Positions 13,084 through 14,002 of a DNA stretch of 14,002 bases are shown one piece after another. Position 1 is the stretch's first letter, and each line of letters begins with the position of its first letter. The DNA is taken from the NCBI GenBank assembly GCA_028284845.1, contig JANQQY010000568.1:1-14002 (forward strand), in the 5' to 3' direction. The notes beneath the pieces were generated by a model. The model was given only the letters and a program-made list of their open reading frames with translations. It did not search any database and was not told the DNA's origin. The DNA is from Spirochaetales bacterium. GTDB lineage: Bacteria; Spirochaetota; Spirochaetia; DSM-27196; SLST01. Made by a program: the position numbers and the translations under genes.

Positions 13084-13458
13084 ATGCCAACTATCAACCA
13101 GTTGGTTCGAAAAGGTCGAAAGACCACCATCAAGAAGACAAAGTCGCCGGCGTTGCAGTCGAGCCCACAGAAGCGTGGGGTTTGCACTCGCGTTATGACT
13201 ATCACTCCGAAAAAGCCGAACTCGGCACTTCGGAAGGTCGCGCGTGTCCGCCTCGTGAACGGTATTGAGGTGACGGCGTACATCCCAGGGATCGGACACA
13301 ACTTGCAGGAGCACTCGGTTGTCTTGCTTCGTGGTGGACGTGTGAAGGACCTCCCGGGCGTTCGGTACCACATCATTCGTGGTGCAAAGGACACGCTCGG
13401 AGTCGAGGATCGCCGCAAGGCTCGATCGAAGTACGGAACAAAGAGACCAAAGGCGTAG
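13084..13458 (+). CDS. rpsL: 30S ribosomal protein S12 (uS12)
   Basis: This encodes 124 residues. S12 lies at the decoding centre and controls translational accuracy. It starts MPTINQLVRKGRK and contains TPKKPNSALRKVARVRL (Lys43) and GGRVKDLPGVRYH (Lys88), with the wild-type, streptomycin-sensitive residues at both positions. Asp89 is the residue that RimO methylthiolates in other bacteria. I chose ATG 13084 because it gives the canonical N-terminus. The closest ribosome binding site, AGGA, is only 3 bases upstream; a stronger AGGGGAG lies 12 bases upstream, so initiation signals are a little unusual. The frame stays open to a GTG at 13024, but that extension is not S12-like. Confidence 0.97.
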   Translation: MPTINQLVRKGRKTTIKKTKSPALQSSPQKRGVCTRVMTITPKKPNSALRKVARVRLVNGIEVTAYIPGIGHNLQEHSVVLLRGGRVKDLPGVRYHIIRGAKDTLGVEDRRKARSKYGTKRPKA

Positions 13459-13460
13459 AG

Positions 13461-13931
13461 ATGCCACGAAGACGAGTTGTAGCGCGAAAGCAAGTCATTC
13501 CTGATCCGGAGTACGGATCAACGACCGTCGCTAAGTTTGTTGCTCGAATGATGCTCGACGGAAAGAAGTCCACCGCCCAGAAGGTCTTCTACAGTGCGAT
13601 GGGTGAGATTGAGCGAAAGGGCGATGCCAAACCGGTTGAGGTCTTTTTGAAGGCTATCGAAAACGTGAAGCCTGTTGTTGAGGTCAAGAGCCGCCGTGTT
13701 GGCGGTTCCACCTATCAGGTTCCGGTTGAGGTCAAGGAGAACCGACGCGAGGCACTCGCCATGCGCTGGCTCATCGCCGCCGCACGTTCGCGAAGTGGTC
13801 GAAGCATGAGCCAAAAACTGAGTGCGGAGTTGCTGGACGCATCGAACCAGACTGGAACTGCTTTCAAGAAGAAGGAAGACACGCACCGAATGGCCGAGGC
13901 AAACAAGGCGTTTAGCCATTATCGTTGGTAA
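13461..13931 (+). CDS. rpsG: 30S ribosomal protein S7 (uS7)
   Basis: This encodes 156 residues. S7 nucleates assembly of the 30S head and contacts tRNA in the E site. It starts MPRRRVVARKQVIPDPEYGS and contains GKKSTAQKVFYSAM, the KSRRVGGSTYQVPVEV beta-hairpin and the helix REALAMRWLIAAARSR, all standard. The start lies 2 bases after the rpsL stop with only a weak purine stretch upstream, so it is probably coupled to rpsL translation. fusA would be expected next but lies outside the window. Confidence 0.97.
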   Translation: MPRRRVVARKQVIPDPEYGSTTVAKFVARMMLDGKKSTAQKVFYSAMGEIERKGDAKPVEVFLKAIENVKPVVEVKSRRVGGSTYQVPVEVKENRREALAMRWLIAAARSRSGRSMSQKLSAELLDASNQTGTAFKKKEDTHRMAEANKAFSHYRW

Positions 13932-13933
13932 CC

Positions 13934-14002
13934 ATCCAAACGCGTAGCGTTTGGATACAAAGAACCGCCGTGCGGTTCTTAAACCACTCAAGCGCTTAGC
14001 GC
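13934..14002 (+). repeat. Row of three triloop palindromes after rpsG
   Basis: Stem 1 pairs ATCCAAACGC (13934-13943) with GCGTTTGGAT (13947-13956) around GTA. Stem 2 pairs AAGAACCGC (13960-13968) with GCGGTTCTT (13972-13980) around CGT. Stem 3 starts AAGCGC (13990-13995), loop TTA, then GCGC to the window edge. All have GC-NNN-GC centres but unrelated outer sequences. There is no clear T-run beyond the short TT of stem 2, so termination is uncertain; mRNA processing or protection is possible. Confidence 0.65.

Overview
This window is a chromosomal housekeeping region: the rpmG-secE-nusG-rplKAJL-rpoBC ('rif') gene block running directly into the start of the str operon (rpsL-rpsG), all on the + strand. 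The gene order, the RpoB and RpoC sequences, the Asn in the rifampicin pocket of RpoB (residue 495, E. coli Ser531) and the L1 signature variant all suggest a free-living-type spirochaete (Spirochaetota). Codons lean moderately to G/C, unlike Borrelia. The assignment rests on recalled family sequences, not on a search.

Layout. Positions 1-908 hold the 3' end of an S9-family serine peptidase gene. It converges on a small minus-strand DUF4342 gene (932-1240). A sigma70-type promoter then drives a lone tRNA-Thr(GGT), which ends in a hairpin plus T-run. The descending arm of that hairpin contains the -35 box of the next promoter, which serves rpmG (L33). tRNA-Trp(CCA) lies between rpmG and secE. 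Next come nusG, rplK, rplA, rplJ (overlapping rplA by one base), rplL, an attenuator-like hairpin with a T-run, rpoB and rpoC. A gene-free stretch of 343 bases follows (12741-13083), and then rpsL and rpsG. The window ends in a row of palindromes after rpsG, where fusA would be expected.

How the genes work together. L33, L11, L1, L10 and L7/L12 belong to the 50S subunit, and S12 and S7 to the 30S. RpoB and RpoC form the catalytic core of RNA polymerase. NusG couples polymerase to ribosomes or Rho. SecE is a core part of the SecYEG translocon. Co-transcription balances synthesis of the transcription and translation machinery.

The coding part is conventional, and the interest lies between the genes. 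(1) The rpoC-rpsL spacer carries a second copy of the last 20 codons and stop of rpoC. It differs at 14 of 63 bases, yet 13 of those changes are synonymous, so it looks like a relic of another rpoC allele. (2) Intergenic regions throughout the window contain short perfect palindromes with three-base loops, all closed by C-NNN-G and mostly of the form GC-NNN-GC, with unrelated stem sequences. (3) Three of the palindromes in the rpoC-rpsL spacer share outer arms but have different, still self-complementary tips. (4) A 67-base tandem repeat lies just upstream of a probable str promoter.
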